From NCBI RefSeq assembly GCF_015706575.1, contig NW_024037057.1, positions 5,327,203 through 5,391,202 of the forward strand: a stretch of 64,000 nt of DNA. Reading direction: 5' to 3'. The position numbers and the translations under genes are program-made. The notes beneath the pieces are model-generated. The model ran no database searches. It saw only the letters and a list, made by a program, of their open reading frames with translations, and was not told the DNA's origin. Shown piece after piece: positions 9,701 to 23,149 of this stretch. The stretch comes from Patiria miniata (Eukaryota > Echinodermata > Asteroidea > Valvatida > Asterinidae). Position 1 is the stretch's first letter. Every line of letters starts with the position of its first letter.

Positions 9701-12700
9701 TGAACAAGATAAACCACATATTGCTTCATCGGTTGGGGAGATACCAAACTTGGCTAATCTTAACCTTTCACGGAATTCAAACTTGGGCGGTAACGCAGGA
9801 ATATGGGCGGCTAGTTTGCAGAGGATGATGCAACTAAAATCACTCTGTTTATCGGTCAGTGGCGTCAATGGACAAGATTTACTACATATTGCATCATCGG
9901 TTGGGGAGATGCCAAACTTGGCCGATCTTAACCTTTCATGCAATGATAGATTGGGTGGTAACGCCAAGACGTGGGCGGCTAGTTTGCAGTCGATGGTTCA
10001 CCTGAAATCACTCGCATTAAGGGGTTGCAACATAAATGAACAAGATATACCACATATTGCATCATCAATTGGGGAGATGCCCAACTTGGCCGATCTTGAC
10101 CTTTCAGGCAATGATAGATTTGGTGGTAACGCCAAGACGTGGGCGGCTTGTTTGCAGTCGATGATTCACCTGAAGAAGCTTGACATGAAATCTTGTTACA
10201 CTAATAGTCGCGATTTGAAATATATCGCTGAATCAGTAAGTTGCATGCGGAATATCGTGGATTGTGATTTCAGTAGTTACCGTGGGGTGTGGCGTGTACA
10301 GTCATTGGGTAATGGCATAGAGTTGAGCATTGAGAGTTTCTCACTCACTGTCAAGGATTTGGCGGATGTACTGCAGCCATTCAATAATCGGAGCGATTTA
10401 ATCAAATTGGCCATTCATGGTGTTTGCGGTCTGGGTGGTTCCGCAAGTATCTGGACTCCACTCTTGCAAAACCTGACGGAACTTAAGAAGGTGGAGTTAA
10501 GTGATTGCTCACTGAAAAACGCTGACATTGAACACATTGCAGCTTCATTAGGTAAAGTACCAAACTTGGCCGTTCTAAATCTTTCAAAGAATTCAAAGTT
10601 GGGCGGTAACGCAGGAATATGGGCGGCTAGTTTGCAGAAAATGATGCACCTGAAATCGCTTGATTTATCGAAATGTGACATAAATGAACAAGATATACCA
10701 CATATTGCTTCATCGGTTGGGGAGATGCCAAACTTGGCTGATCTAAATCTTTCAGGCAATAACGGATTTGGTGGTATCGCCAAGACGTGGGCGGCTAGTT
10801 TGCGGAAGATGATTCACCTCAATTCACTCGATTTTTCTGCATGCTACATAAATGAACAAGATATACCACATATGGCATCATCGATTGGGGAGATGCCAAA
10901 CTTGGCCGATCTTATCCTTTCATGCAATAAGGAATTAGGTGGTAACGCCAAGACGTGGGCGGCTTGTTTGCAGAAGATGCTTCACCTGAGATCGCTCAAT
11001 TTATGGGAATGCAACATAAATGGACAAGATATATCACACATTGCATCATCAGTTGGGGAGATGCCAAACTTGGCTGATCTCAATCTTTCAGGCAATAAGG
11101 GATTGGGTGGTAACACCGGAACATGGGCGGCTAGTTTGCAGTCGATGATTCACTTAAAGAAGCTTGACATGAGATATTGTATCATTAACAGTCGCGATTT
11201 GAAATATATCGCTGAATCAGTAAGTCGCATGCGGAATCTGGTGGATTGTGATTTCAGTAATTACCTCGAGGAGTGGCGTGTACAGTCATCGGGTAATGGC
11301 ATAAAGTTGAGCATCAAGAGGTTCTCACATACTGCCCAGGATTTGGCGGATATACTGCAGCCTTTCAGTAATCACAGAAAGTTAGTCATATTGACACTTG
11401 ATGGCATTCACGGTCTTGGTGGTTCCTCAAGTGTCTGTGCCCCAGTCTTGCAAAACCTGACGGAACTTCAGAAGTTAGATTTACGTGACTGCTCACTGCA
11501 AAGCGCTGACATTGAACACATTGCTGCAGCATTAAGTCAAATACCAAACTTGGCCGATCTAAATCTTTCAGAGAATTGGCACTTGGGTGGTCACGTAGGA
11601 ACGTGGGCAGCTAGTTTGCAGAGGATGATGTACCTTAAATCACTCAGTTTATCTCCATGCCACATAAATGAAGAAGATATACCACATATCGCATCATCAG
11701 TTGGAGAGATGCCAAACTTGGCCAATCTTAACCTTTCAGGCAATCTGGGATTGGGTGGTAACGCCAAGACGTGGGCGGTTAGTTTGCAGTCGATGGTTCA
11801 CTTAAAGAAGCTTGACATGATATATTGTAGCATTCACAGTCGCGATTTGAAATATTTCGCTGAATCAGTAAGTCGCATGCAGAATCTGGAGTATTGTGAT
11901 TTCAGTAGTGACCATGAGGTGTGGCGTGTACAGTCATTGGGTTATGGCATAGCGTTGAGCATCCATGGGTTCTCACTCACTGTCAAGGATTTGGCGGATG
12001 TACTGCAGCCATTCAGTAATCGCAGAAAGTTAGTCAGATTGACCCTTGATGGTGTTTACGGTTTGGGTGGTTCCGCAAGTGTCTGGACTCCACTCTTGCA
12101 AAACCTGACGGAACTTCAGGGGGTAGAGTTATGTGATTGCTTACTGCAAAGCGTTGACATTGAACACATTGCTGCAGCGTTAGGTCAAGTACCAAACTTG
12201 GCCTATCTCAATCTATCAAAGAATTCGAATTTGGGCGGTAACGCAGAAATATGGGCGGCTAGTTTGCAGTCGATGATTCACCTAAAGAGGCTTTACATGA
12301 GAAATTGTAGCATTAACTGTCGCGATTTGAAATATATCGCTGCATCAGTAAGTCGCTTGCGGAATCTGGTGGATTGTGATTTCAGTAGTTACCGTGGGGC
12401 GTGTCGTGTACAGTCATTGGGTAATGGCATAGAGTTGAGCATCGAGAGATTCTCACTTACTGTCAAGGATTGGGTGGATGTTCTGCAGTCATTCAATAAT
12501 CGGAGAGATTTAGTCAGTTTGACCCTTAATGGTGTTTGCGGCCTAGGTGGTTCCGCAAGTGTCTGGACTCCACTCTTGCAAAACCTGACGGAACTTCAGA
12601 AGTTAGAGTTAAGAGATTGCTTACTGCAAAGCGCTGACATTGAACACCTTGCTGCAGCATTAGGTCAAATGCCAACGTTGGCCGATCTCCGCCTTTCAGA

Positions 12701-15700
12701 GAATTCGAACTTGGATGGTAACGCCAGAACTTGGACGTCTAGTTTACAGTCGATGATTCACTTAAAGAGGCTGGACATGAAAATGTGTAGCATTAAATGT
12801 CGAGGTTTGAAATATATCGCCGAATCAGTAAGTCGCATGCAGAATCTGGAGTATTGTGATTTCAGTAGTGACCATGAGATGTGGCGTGTACAGTCATTGG
12901 GTTATGGCATAGCGTTGAGCATCAATGGGTTCTCACTCACTGTCAAGGATTTGGAGGATGTACTGCAGCCATTCAGTAATCGCAGAAAGTTAGTCAGATT
13001 GACCCTTGATGGCGTTTGCGGTCTTGGTGGTTCCGCAAGTGTCTGGACTCCACTCTTGCAAAACCTGACGGAACTTCAACAATTAGAGTTAAGTGACTGC
13101 TCACTGCAAAGCGCTGAAATTGAACACATTGCTGCAGCATTACGTCAAGTACCAAACTTGGCTGATCTCAACCTTTCAAAGAATTCGAACTTGGGTTGTA
13201 ACGCCGGAACGTGGGCGGCTAGTTTGCAGAGGATGATGCACCTTAAATCACTCGATTTATCTAAATGTGGCATTAATGAACAAGATATACCACATATTGC
13301 ATCATCGGTTGGAGAGATGCCAAACCTGGCCAATCTTAACCTTTCAGGCAATGACGGATTGAGTGGTAACGCCGGAACGTGGGCGGCTAGTTTGCAGTCG
13401 ATGATTCACCTAAAGAAACTTGACATGGAACATTGTAGCATTAACAGTCGCGATTTAAAATATATCGCTGAATCAGTAAGTCGCATGCGGAATCTGGTGG
13501 GTTGTGATTTAAGTAGTTACCCTAAGGAGTGGCGTGCACAGTCATTGGGTAATGGCATAGAGTTGAGCATCAAGAAGTTCTCACTCACTGTCAAGGATTT
13601 GGCGGATATACTGCAGCTATTCGATAATCGCAGAAAAATAGTCAGATTGACCCTTGATGGCATTTGTAGTCTGGGTGGTTCTGCAAGTATCTGGACTCCA
13701 CTCTTGCAAAACTTTACGGAACTTCAGGATTTAGAGTTAAGTGACTGCTCACTGCAAAGCGCTGAAATTGAACACATTGCTACAGCAATACGTCAAGTAC
13801 CAAACTTGGCTGATCTCTACCTTTCAAAGAATTCGAACTTGGGTTGTAACGCCGGAACGTGGGCGGCTAGTTTGCAGAGGATGATGCACCTTAAATCACT
13901 CGATTTATCTAAATGTGGCATTAATGAACAAGATATACCACATATTGCATTATCGGTTGGAGAGATGCCAAACCTGGCCAATCTTAACCTTTCAGGCAAT
14001 GACGGATTGAGTGGTAACGCCGGAACGTGGGCGGCTAGTTTGCAGTCGATGATTCACCTTAAATCACTCGATTTATCGGATTGTGGCATAAATGAACAAG
14101 ATATTCAACATGTGGTATCATCGATTGGAGAGATGTCAAACTTGGCTAAGCTGAATCTTTTAGGAAATGTTAACTTGGGTAGTAATGCCGAAACGTGGGC
14201 AGCCAGTTTGCAAGGGATGATTCACCTGAAATCGCTCGGTTTATCTTCATGCCACATAAATGAACCAGATTTACCGCATATTGCATCATCAGTTGGGGAG
14301 ATGCCGAATTTGACCGATCTTGACCTTTCAGGCAATGAGGGATTGGGCGGTAACGCCAAGACGTGGGCGGCTTGTTTGCAGAAGATGGTTCACCTGAAAT
14401 CACTCGAGTTATGGGAATGTGACATAAATGAACAAGATCTATCACATATTGCATCATCAGTTAGGGAGATGCCAAACTTGACCGATCTAAACCTTTCACG
14501 CAATAAAGAATTGGGTGGTCACGCCAAGATGTGGACGGCTTGTTTGCAGAAGATGATTCACCTTAAATCACTCCATTTTTTGGTATGTGCAATAAAGGAT
14601 AACGATATACCACATATTGCATCATCAATTGGGGAGATACCAAATTTGGCTGATCTTGACCTTTCAGGCAATGAGGGATTGGGCGGTAACGCCAATACAT
14701 GGGCGGCTAGTTTGAAGGGGATGATTCACCTGAAATCACTCTGTTTATCTTCATGCCACATAAATGAACACGATATGCCACATATCGCATCATCGGTTGG
14801 GGAAATGCCAAACTTGGCCGATCTTAATCTTTCAGGCAATGAGAGATTGGGTGGTAACGCTGAAACGTGGGCGACTTGTTTACAGTCAATGATTCACCTA
14901 AAGAAACTTGACATGGAACATTGTAGCATTGACAGTCGCGATTTAAAATATATCGCTGAATCAGTAAGTCGCATGCGGAATATCATGGATTGTGATTTCA
15001 GTAGTTACCCCTGGGTGTGGCGTGCACAGTCATGGGGTAATGACATAGAGATGAGCATCAAGAGGTTCTCACTGACTGTCAAGGATTTGGCGGATATACT
15101 GCAGCCATTCGATAATCGCAGAAAAATAGTCAGATTGACCCTTGATGGCATTTGTAGTCTGGGTGGTTCTGCAAGTATCTGGACTCCACTCTTGCAAAAC
15201 CTGACGGAACTTCAGAAGTTAGATTTAGGTGATTGCTCACTGAAAAGTGCTGACGTTGAACACTTAACTGGAGCATTAGGTCAAGTTCCAAGCTTGGCAG
15301 ATCTTAACCTTTCAAAGAATTCGAACTTGGGTGGTAACGCAGGAACGTGGGCAGCTAGTTTGCAGAGGATGATTCACCTTAAATCACTCGAGTTATGGGA
15401 ATGTGACATAAATGAACAAGATCTACCACATATTGCATCATCAGTCAGGAAGATGCCAAACTTGACCGATCTTAACCTTTCACGCAATAAAGAATTGGGT
15501 GGTCACGCCAAGACGTGGGCGGCTTGTTTGCAGAAGATGATTCACCTTAAATCACTCCATTTTTTGGTATGTGCAATAAAGGATAACGATATACCACATA
15601 TTGCATCATCAGTTGGGGAGATGCCAAATTTGGCTGATCTTGACCTTTCAGGCAATGAGGGATTGGGCGGTAACGCTAATACGTGGGCGTCTTGTTTGCA

Positions 15701-18392
15701 GAAGATGATTCACCTGAAATCACTCAAATTAAGGAAATGCAACATAAATAAACAAGATCTACCACATATTGCATTATCAGTAGGGGAGATGCCAAACTTG
15801 GCCGATGTTAACCTTTTATTGAATAAGGGATTTGGTGGTCACGCGAGAACGTGGGCGGCTAGTTTGCAGTCGATGATTCACTTAAAGAAGCTTGACATGG
15901 GAGAGTGTAGCATTACAAGTCGCGATTTGAAATATATCGCTGAATCAGTAAGTCGCATGCGGAATCTGGAGTATTGTGATTTCTGTAGTAACACTAAGGT
16001 GTGGCGTGTACAGTCATTGGGTAATGGCATAGCGTTGAGCATCAAGAGGTTCTCACTGACTGTCAAGGATTTTGTGGATGTACTGCAGTCATTTGATTAT
16101 CGTAGAAAAATAGTCAGATTGACCCTTGATGGCATTGGCGGTCTTGGTGGTTCCTCAAGTATCTGGGCCCCACTCTTGGAAAACCTGACGGAACTTCAGG
16201 AGTTAGATTTAAGAGACTGCTCACTGGAAAGCGCTGACATTGAACCCCTTGCTGGAGCATTAGGTCACGTACCAAACTTGGCCAATCTCAACCTTTCACA
16301 GAATTCGAACTTGGGTGGTAACGTAGGAACGTGGGCAGCTAGTTTGCAGTCGATGATTCATCTTAAATCACTCGATTTATCGGAATGTGGTATAAATGAA
16401 CAAGATATAAAACATGTGGCATCATCGATTGGGGATATGCAAAATTTGGCTAAGCTGAACTTTTCAGGAAATGTTAACTTGGGTAGTAATGCCGAAACGT
16501 GGGCAGCTAGTTTGAAGGGGATGATTCACCTGAAATCACTCGGTTTATCGGAATGTGGCATAAATGAACAAAGTATGCCACATATTGCATCATCGGTTGG
16601 TGAGATGCCAAACTTGACCGATCTTGATCTGTCATGCAATAAGGGATTGGGCGGTAACGCCAAGACTTGGGCGGCTTGTTTGCAGAAGATGATTCACCTG
16701 AAATCACTCCAATTAAGGGAATGCGACATAAATGAGCAAGATCTATCACATATTGCATCATCAGTTGGGGAGATGCCAAACTTGACCGATCTTAACCTTT
16801 CAGGCAATAAAGAATTGGGTGTTCACGCCAAGACGTGGGCGGCTTGTCTGCAGAAGATGGTTCACCTGAAGTCACTCGAATTAAGGGAATGTGGCATAAA
16901 TGAACAAGATATACCACATATTGCATCATCAATTGGGGTGATGCCCAACTTGGACGATCTTGTCCTTTCATGCAATGATAGATTGGGTGGTAACGCTAAG
17001 ACGTGGGCGGCTTGTTTGCAGAAGATGATTCACCTGAAATCACTCGATTTATCGGAATGTGGCATAAATGAACAAGATATACCACATATTGCATCATCAG
17101 TAGGGGAGATGTCCAACTTGGCCGATCTGAGCCTTTCATCCGATAAGGGATTGGGTGGTCACGCAGGAACGTGGGCGGCTAGTTTGCAGAAGATGATTCA
17201 CCTGAAATCACTCGATTTATGCGATTGCGACATAAATGAACAAGACCTATCACATATTGCATTATCAGTAGGGGAGATGCCCAACTTGGCCGATCTGATT
17301 CTTTCATTCAATAAGGTATTGGGTGGTAGCGCAGGAACGTGGGCGGCTAGTTTGCAGAAAATGATTCACCTGAAATCATTCGATTTATCGAAATGTGGCA
17401 TGAATGAACAAGATCTACCACATATAGCATCATCCGTTGGGGAGATGCCAAACTTGGCCAATCTTAACCTTTCAGGCAATGAGGCATTGGGCGGCATTGC
17501 CAGAACGTGGGCGCCTTGTTTGCAGAAGATGATTCACCTGAAATCACTCGATTTTTGGGGATGCGACATAAATGGACAAGATCTACCACATATTGCAACA
17601 TCAGTTAGGGAGATGCCCAACTTTGCCGACCTTAACCTTTCAAACAATGAGGGATTGGGTGGTAACGCCAGGACGTGGGCGGCTAGTTTGCAGAAGATGA
17701 TTCACCTGAAATCACTCAATTTATCGAAATGTGGCATAAATGAACAAGATCTACCACATATAGCCTTATCTGTTGCGGAGATGCCGAACTTGACCGATCT
17801 TAACCTTTCAAGAAAATGGGACTTTAGTCGTATCGTAAGAACGTGGCCGGCTGGTGTGCAGAGGAAGTTTTACCGTTTTATGAGAAATTCTGGCATTGAA
17901 AGTCGCGATAAGTCCGCTGAGGAGTGTCGTGTTCAGCCATGCGTGAATGGCATACAACTGAGCATTCAGAGGTTCTCACTAACCGGCAAGGGTATGGCGG
18001 ATATATTACAGTCAGTCAGTAATCGGAGAGATTTGGTCAGTTTGACCCTTCGTAACATTGATGGTCTGAGTGGTTCCGCAGAAATCTGGACCCCACCCTT
18101 TCAAAACATGACGGAACTTCAGGAGATGGATTTTTTTAAATGCTCACTACAGAGCACTGACATTGAACACATTGCTGCAGCAGTAAGTCGAATGCCAACC
18201 TTAGAAATCCTCAGCCTTGAAGGAAATGATTCTTTGAGTGGCTCTGCACAAACATGGGCTCGCTGCCTGAAACAAATGAAACATGTTAGAAGCCTGAAAT
18301 TGGGCCATTGTTTATTGACGGAAGAAGATAAGATACACATATCCGAGGCATTGGGAAGTGGAGTCGATTTTGGGTCTTCTGAAGATGACTAG
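6748..18392 (+). CDS. Gene A, NACHT-LRR exon (11.6 kb, single exon)
   Basis: Terminal coding exon of about 3,880 residues; acceptor TTTTAACAG, stop TAG at 18390-18392. Visible in order: a pre-NACHT segment with TTTGSYVQLIPWVDDDM; Walker A GSPGMGKST (7014-7040); Walker B LILIDGFDEF (7239-7268); a sensor-like VVVTTRPS; a winged-helix region ending in FIHKTLQEYCAA, typical of NLRs. From about 8.3 kb to the end come ribonuclease-inhibitor-type leucine-rich repeats of 28 residues in 56-residue pairs (MPNLADLNLSGN..., HLKSLDLSECGINEQD). About 120 LRRs fit this length, far above the usual NLR number. There is no stop or frameshift across 11.6 kb, which argues for selection. Confidence 0.92.
8889..17904 (+). 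repeat. LRR super-repeat of gene A: 160-residue modules plus 56-residue pairs
   Basis: A landmark module (SRDLKYIAESVSRMRNLVD, then WRVQS, FSLT, LADVLQPF) recurs at 8889, 10209, 11193, 11841, 12321, 12801, 13449, 14937, 15921 and, degenerate, 17904. Spacings are 1320, 984, 648, 480, 480, 648, 1488, 984 and 1983 bp. These equal 480 + n x 168 with n = 5, 3, 1, 0, 0, 1, 6, 3 and 9 (the last minus 9 bp). The 168-bp unit is one 56-residue LRR pair. The pattern fits in-register unequal exchange. Confidence 0.85.
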
Positions 18393-18664
18393 ATGTTCAA
18401 CGTATGTCTGCGCTGTGATCTGTTATGTGATGCTCGTGCCTTGCAATTAGCCTACAAGATGAGAGAGCTCGGGTATATGATGCAATTTTAAAGGCATTTG
18501 GATCGAGTCAGTCTTTAAGTCACAAGTTGTGAGAAACCTAGGAAACGCGGTATTGTACTGAATACAGTCATTATGTGTGTATAAAATATATCACACACAA
18601 ATCGAAAGGCGTGTTGAAAAAAAAAAACCCGGAGAAACGATGCATATTCATTGAACGAGTAAGT

Positions 18665-19075
18665 TCCCAAGTTACACGTCATCTGAAGTCAGAGTCACGG
18701 ACACGAGTCACTTGAATCGATCCCTGGGCCAACTCACGAATCACCTGGATCGAGTCAGGCTCCAAGTCACGAGTAAGGTACCGAGTCACACGTCATCTAG
18801 TTGGAGTCAGAGTCACGGATACGAGTCACTTGAATCGATCCCTGGGCCAATTCACAAATCACCTGGATCGAGTCAGGCTCCAAGTCACGAGTAGGGTCCC
18901 GAGTCACACGTAATCTAGTTGGAGTCAGAGTCACGGATACGAGTCACTTGAATCGATCCCTGGGTCAATTCACAAATCACCTGGATCGAGTCAGGCTCCA
19001 TGTCACAAGAAAGATCCCGAGTCACACGTCATCTAGTTGGAGTCAGAGTCACGGATACGAGTCACTTGAATCCAT
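18665..19075 (+). repeat. 118-bp minisatellite downstream of gene A
   Basis: A tandem array of about 3.5 copies, 118 bp per unit. The landmark GAGTCACGG occurs at 18692, 18810, 18928 and 19046. Units contain GAGTCACTTGAATCGATCCC and CACCTGGATCGAGTCAGG. Short open frames inside it (18712-18894, 18948-19169) are repeat translations, not genes. Confidence 0.85.
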
Positions 19076-19611
19076 CAAACAATCCCAGGAAATGAAGCAT
19101 TCCATCGAATCCAGTCATGTCGTTCAAAATAATGTGAATTACATAATGAAAAGCGGGGAAACAAGCTGAGAAATGAAGCAATAATGATTCGAAATCAAGC
19201 TACCCAATATCTTACAATAATTAACAGGTACATTTAATGAAATTTACGGTAAATTGGACACGCCTCTCCTTTTTTCAATTACTTTCAGAATTTTGGAAAC
19301 ACGGGTATCTGATCATTAAATATGTTTCCGAATTGATCATGTCGTTACTGCATGATCATAGCAACATTCAACTTCAGTCGAAATATTAAAGATTGTCATC
19401 CATTGATGAAGCATTTTTCTTTGATACGAAGTTCTTTTCAGTATTTAGGTTTGAAACTCAAGCAAAATGGTTGAAATGGAGGAACTAGATTCAGGATGTG
19501 AAAGAATAGATCTCTCTCAACACATACAGACACACCCAGTCATGTTTTACTTTACTCTCGAGGACAATGCACGATCATTGCACACTTCAGAACTTTCCTC
19601 TGTTTCTAACA

Positions 19612-19617
19612 AATAAA
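19612..19617 (+). terminator. Possible poly(A) signal of gene A
   Basis: AATAAA in a segment (TTCTAACAAATAAAAGTGGA) that is conserved downstream of gene B at 38789. It lies 1.2 kb after the gene A stop because about 1 kb including the minisatellite separates them. A nearer signal may be used instead. Confidence 0.35.
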
Positions 19618-22600
19618 AGTGGACCACTGATAATTCCGGGGAAGGAATTGTAAAGCATTCTCCGTTCTCCTTTGTGTACGGGTCGAATATTTGTTCCCGC
19701 TTCACAGACTTGACAGTAATGAATATCTAACCTGCATCGACATTGTGACAATTTCACACCAGTGTAATTGAGAGTTTAGTCCACTGCAGGCTCAGTGTAA
19801 ACGACATCGTAATAGAATCGAGGACGGCTTAACATCGGTTCTGTTGCTTGCCAGAAAAGTCAAACGTGAGATAAATGTTTAACTTAAGAAATCCTCCAAA
19901 TAAATTATTCAGATTGTAGATACATTCTTCATTTCATATACTCTCTCTAACGACATCGTCTTAGTAAACATAATTAGAAACACTAACAATGAAAAGAGGC
20001 TGTGGTTGTTTGATTTAGTAAAGCCTCGTTGATGAGCAACCTATTCTGCAATAATTGTACCTGAATAATTGGATGATCTAATCACCGGGTGATGTCGCTG
20101 TTGACTTATTATTTTTATTTGCGTACGCCTGGTACAACATTTGCTCAATATGGAATATGTGCGAATATTAATATATGGACCATTGAGATTATGGCATGAA
20201 GTCAGTAAGAAATCTCAAGGTTTCCAGAATGTGCCATGCTGTTTATAACTTGTACATATCTTTGATAAACCTAACTTTGTATGAGGAATCGAACTAAAAG
20301 TTTGAAAGTGTACATAATACGTTAATATTGATTGTGCCACATGAAGAGCTGATCATTACCATTGGAATTGTGTATTTGAATAATTTGGCAGAGGCAATCT
20401 TTTTAATGCGACTGGTCTTCAAAGACCAAATATATATGCATATATAGACAGTATACCTGTATAATGCGGCCACTACCCACCATTTCTCTGTATGGGTGTT
20501 AACGTTATGCATACATTGACAACGTTAGAAAAGTTAAAACAGATCAATATTGTATTAATGTTAAATGGTGTCTTTGGGGGAAAATATTCGAAATTGCATT
20601 GTTTTTGCCAAAAGCCCTAAGCATTAAGACACCTAATTGGTGATAGTTAATATAAAAACCCATTATTTCTCAAGTTTGGATTTAAGCTGACTGAAATTTT
20701 CTAAGAAACCAATTTTAATGTAAAGGAAAACTGCATTGGGCATACAATTTGGGGAATTGTGGACACTTGTGTATGAAAAAAATTGTAAAAGGAATCACAC
20801 TGTTGACAATCAAAGCAACAGTAAACAATTGAAAAGAAAAAATGTTTAAGTGCAACAATTGCCAGTTATCGTTCTTTACATTTTGCAAAACTGTCTTTCT
20901 ATAAAGTTTGGTTATTTTTATGTATAATGAAGGGTATTGAGATGATTTTGTATTTTGATCCCGATGGAAAGATTTAATCCTGATATGATGGAAGCAAGAG
21001 ATTTAATACATTTGTTATTGGTAATGTGTGTGAATCATTGAGACTTGTCTGAAATCAGTAATTGGCAAATAAAGGCCTGACTGGGAAAGGATAACAATTT
21101 GAATTCATTTGTCATTGCTTTAATGTCGGTCAAAAGGGAAACGATAGCTCGAGGGTGTCCACAAGTTCATAAAAAGCCACCGATACATATCATGTTTTCA
21201 CAAAAATGGGGACGCAACGTCCTCACACCAAATAACAACTTGATGGGGGGGGGGGTGTAACCAATAAATATCTGGGTGATGTTTCCCACTAAAGTTAACA
21301 ATGCCCTGAAACTAGTCATTAAGCTATCGCAATTTAAAAAAAAACCCGAAATCATTCCCCTACTCCATAGACTTTCTACGGATAGCCGCCAGACCGGAAA
21401 TGTGTAGTGAACTGTGTATTGCGATGCAAAACATCCCGGTACGTTCATAAAATGAAATTTTGCGTCGGGGTGATGTAAATCAAATTAGGTGTTGCCCTAC
21501 ATCGACGTATAAACACTGTTTACTCAGTGTGTTACCTCCCGAGTGAAAGTTGGAAAAACAATCCCAGTTCGTCTCGCAAACTGTCCTAGCATGCAACGCG
21601 CAACATACCTTCATTCCATACTTTCGATCAATCCGTACAAATGGTTTATTGGAATAACTTTGGGTCCGATTCAGACTTCGATCCTTACTCGATACAAATC
21701 CTGAAATGCAGAGACTCCATCCAAGCCATGGGCTCCGGTAAACCTTCGTGTGTGATGCATAGCGCCACCACCAGTCCGGGAAAAGTGATCTGGTGCAATG
21801 GTGGCGGTAAAGTCGTTGCAATGGAATTGGAATAATGCTGTTTATCTGAGAACCGATTGACCAGTGCGGAAAAGGGGTTGGGACATTCTATGGGCTCCGT
21901 GCACCAAGAGAGGAGGGCGCGTTTTTACCACTTTGGAGAGCCCCTTGGACGGGACACCGCGTGTGCGTACGGGACTGGTTCGCGCACGAAGTACGCACCA
22001 CTTATCCTGAATGTGCACATGGCACAGAGCTAAGCCGTAGCGTCGTTGGCGCGCGAATACGTTCGAGCCATGGTTCGAGCCTAATTTACGAATTTCAAGG
22101 ACTGAGATTTTGAAATATGTTTCACTGCTGTAAACTTCAAGCCATAGCAAATACAAAAATTTAAGATCGTTAGAGCCTCTTCGTCAAATGAGGGCGCTAC
22201 AACGAGTCAAATAACGGGTCTAAAGCAGTCAAAATCCAGGCACGTGGTCATTGTACACTCACTGGGACCCCTTACATGCGGCATTGTGCCACGCCCCCTC
22301 AAAAATACGCCCAAGAGGCTTTTTGTGTTTGTGTTTCCCACGTTTCTGTCGTCACCCCGCAATGATATTGTTTCCAAATTTCTGTGAGTATAGCGCCACC
22401 AATAGATCGGCCAGAAACAAAAACAAACACAAAAACCCGGCTGCCTTCCAGCAAAGGAGGGCTCCCCCCCCCCGAAACAAAATCTTGTAATGTCCAATAT
22501 TCCATGCCTTTCATAATTTACACTAGTAAAATATAGTCTGTATGCAAAATACCATTTAAGCCACGAATATGCACTCCCACTATGGCAGGGCTTGGCTGCG

Positions 22601-23149
22601 TCATGTTCAAGACAGAAAGGTCAAATGCACAGTTTGAGTGAATGGCTGAATGCAGGCCCGGATTAAGTGTTTCGTCGGCCCTAGGCACCAGTGTTCTGAA
22701 AAATGGAGAAGGAAGGGGAAAGGAAGAGGGAATTAGAACAAAGTGGAGAATGTAAATAATAAACACCGCTGCTCAAAACTCCGCGAAGCTAAAATCCGGT
22801 TCTGAAAGCCATGTCAAAAGATTGTACATTCTGTCATGTCGGCACAAGCTGCCGCGCGAAGTCGCTTCATATACGGGGGTTGACAGCTACAGCTGTGCAT
22901 ATAAAAATACAAAAAATATAAAAAAAATCCACTATAGGATTTATAGAACCCCCCCCCCCCCCCGCAGTCTGGGATCAGGAAACAAAAACATTATAGCTGG
23001 ATTAAATTTTGTATTTTTAAATTTTAAAAATATATTCGAACGAACAGTACAAGCTCTCAATATAACAAATAAATCGTTCTTGCAGTTGTCCTCCAATAGA
23101 AATGAAAGAAAATAAAACAAAACAAAAAGTTATGTGGCGATGGCCAAAT

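Larger units (their letters stand above)
77..18392 (+). other. Gene A: giant Death-Ubl-Death-Death-NACHT-LRR receptor, 5' end missing
   Basis: Gene model joined from seven exons: 77-337, 550-709, 928-1105, 1936-2035, 3937-4467, 5795-6055 and 6748-18392. All junctions have AG acceptors and GT donors, and the phases chain without a stop. The 13,136 coding bases in the window give at least 4,377 residues. By comparison with genes B and C, the missing 5' part should hold the basic first exon and a first Ubl. The likely role is a cytosolic pattern-recognition receptor: LRRs sense, NACHT oligomerises on ATP, Death domains recruit effectors. That role is known for the NLR family and inferred here. 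It differs from B and C by a third Death exon, a very short linker and an LRR domain several times larger. Confidence 0.85.

Noticed and set aside
9251..9967. Antisense open frame of 238 codons in the LRR region of gene A, and similar ones at 10415-10783, 13145-13351 and 13817-13999
   Set aside because: They are mirror readings of the repeated LRR codons; their products repeat with the same period and have no splice or domain support.
8889..17904. CRISPR-like regular spacing
   Set aside because: The repeats are in-frame LRR codons in a eukaryotic exon, with no short direct repeats and unique spacers.
18712..19169. Two short open frames with the same start MNRSLGQ
   Set aside because: They are translations of the 118-bp minisatellite.
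21641..21835. Small open frame downstream of gene A
   Set aside because: The paralogous stretch downstream of gene B does not keep the frame, so it is unlikely to be coding.
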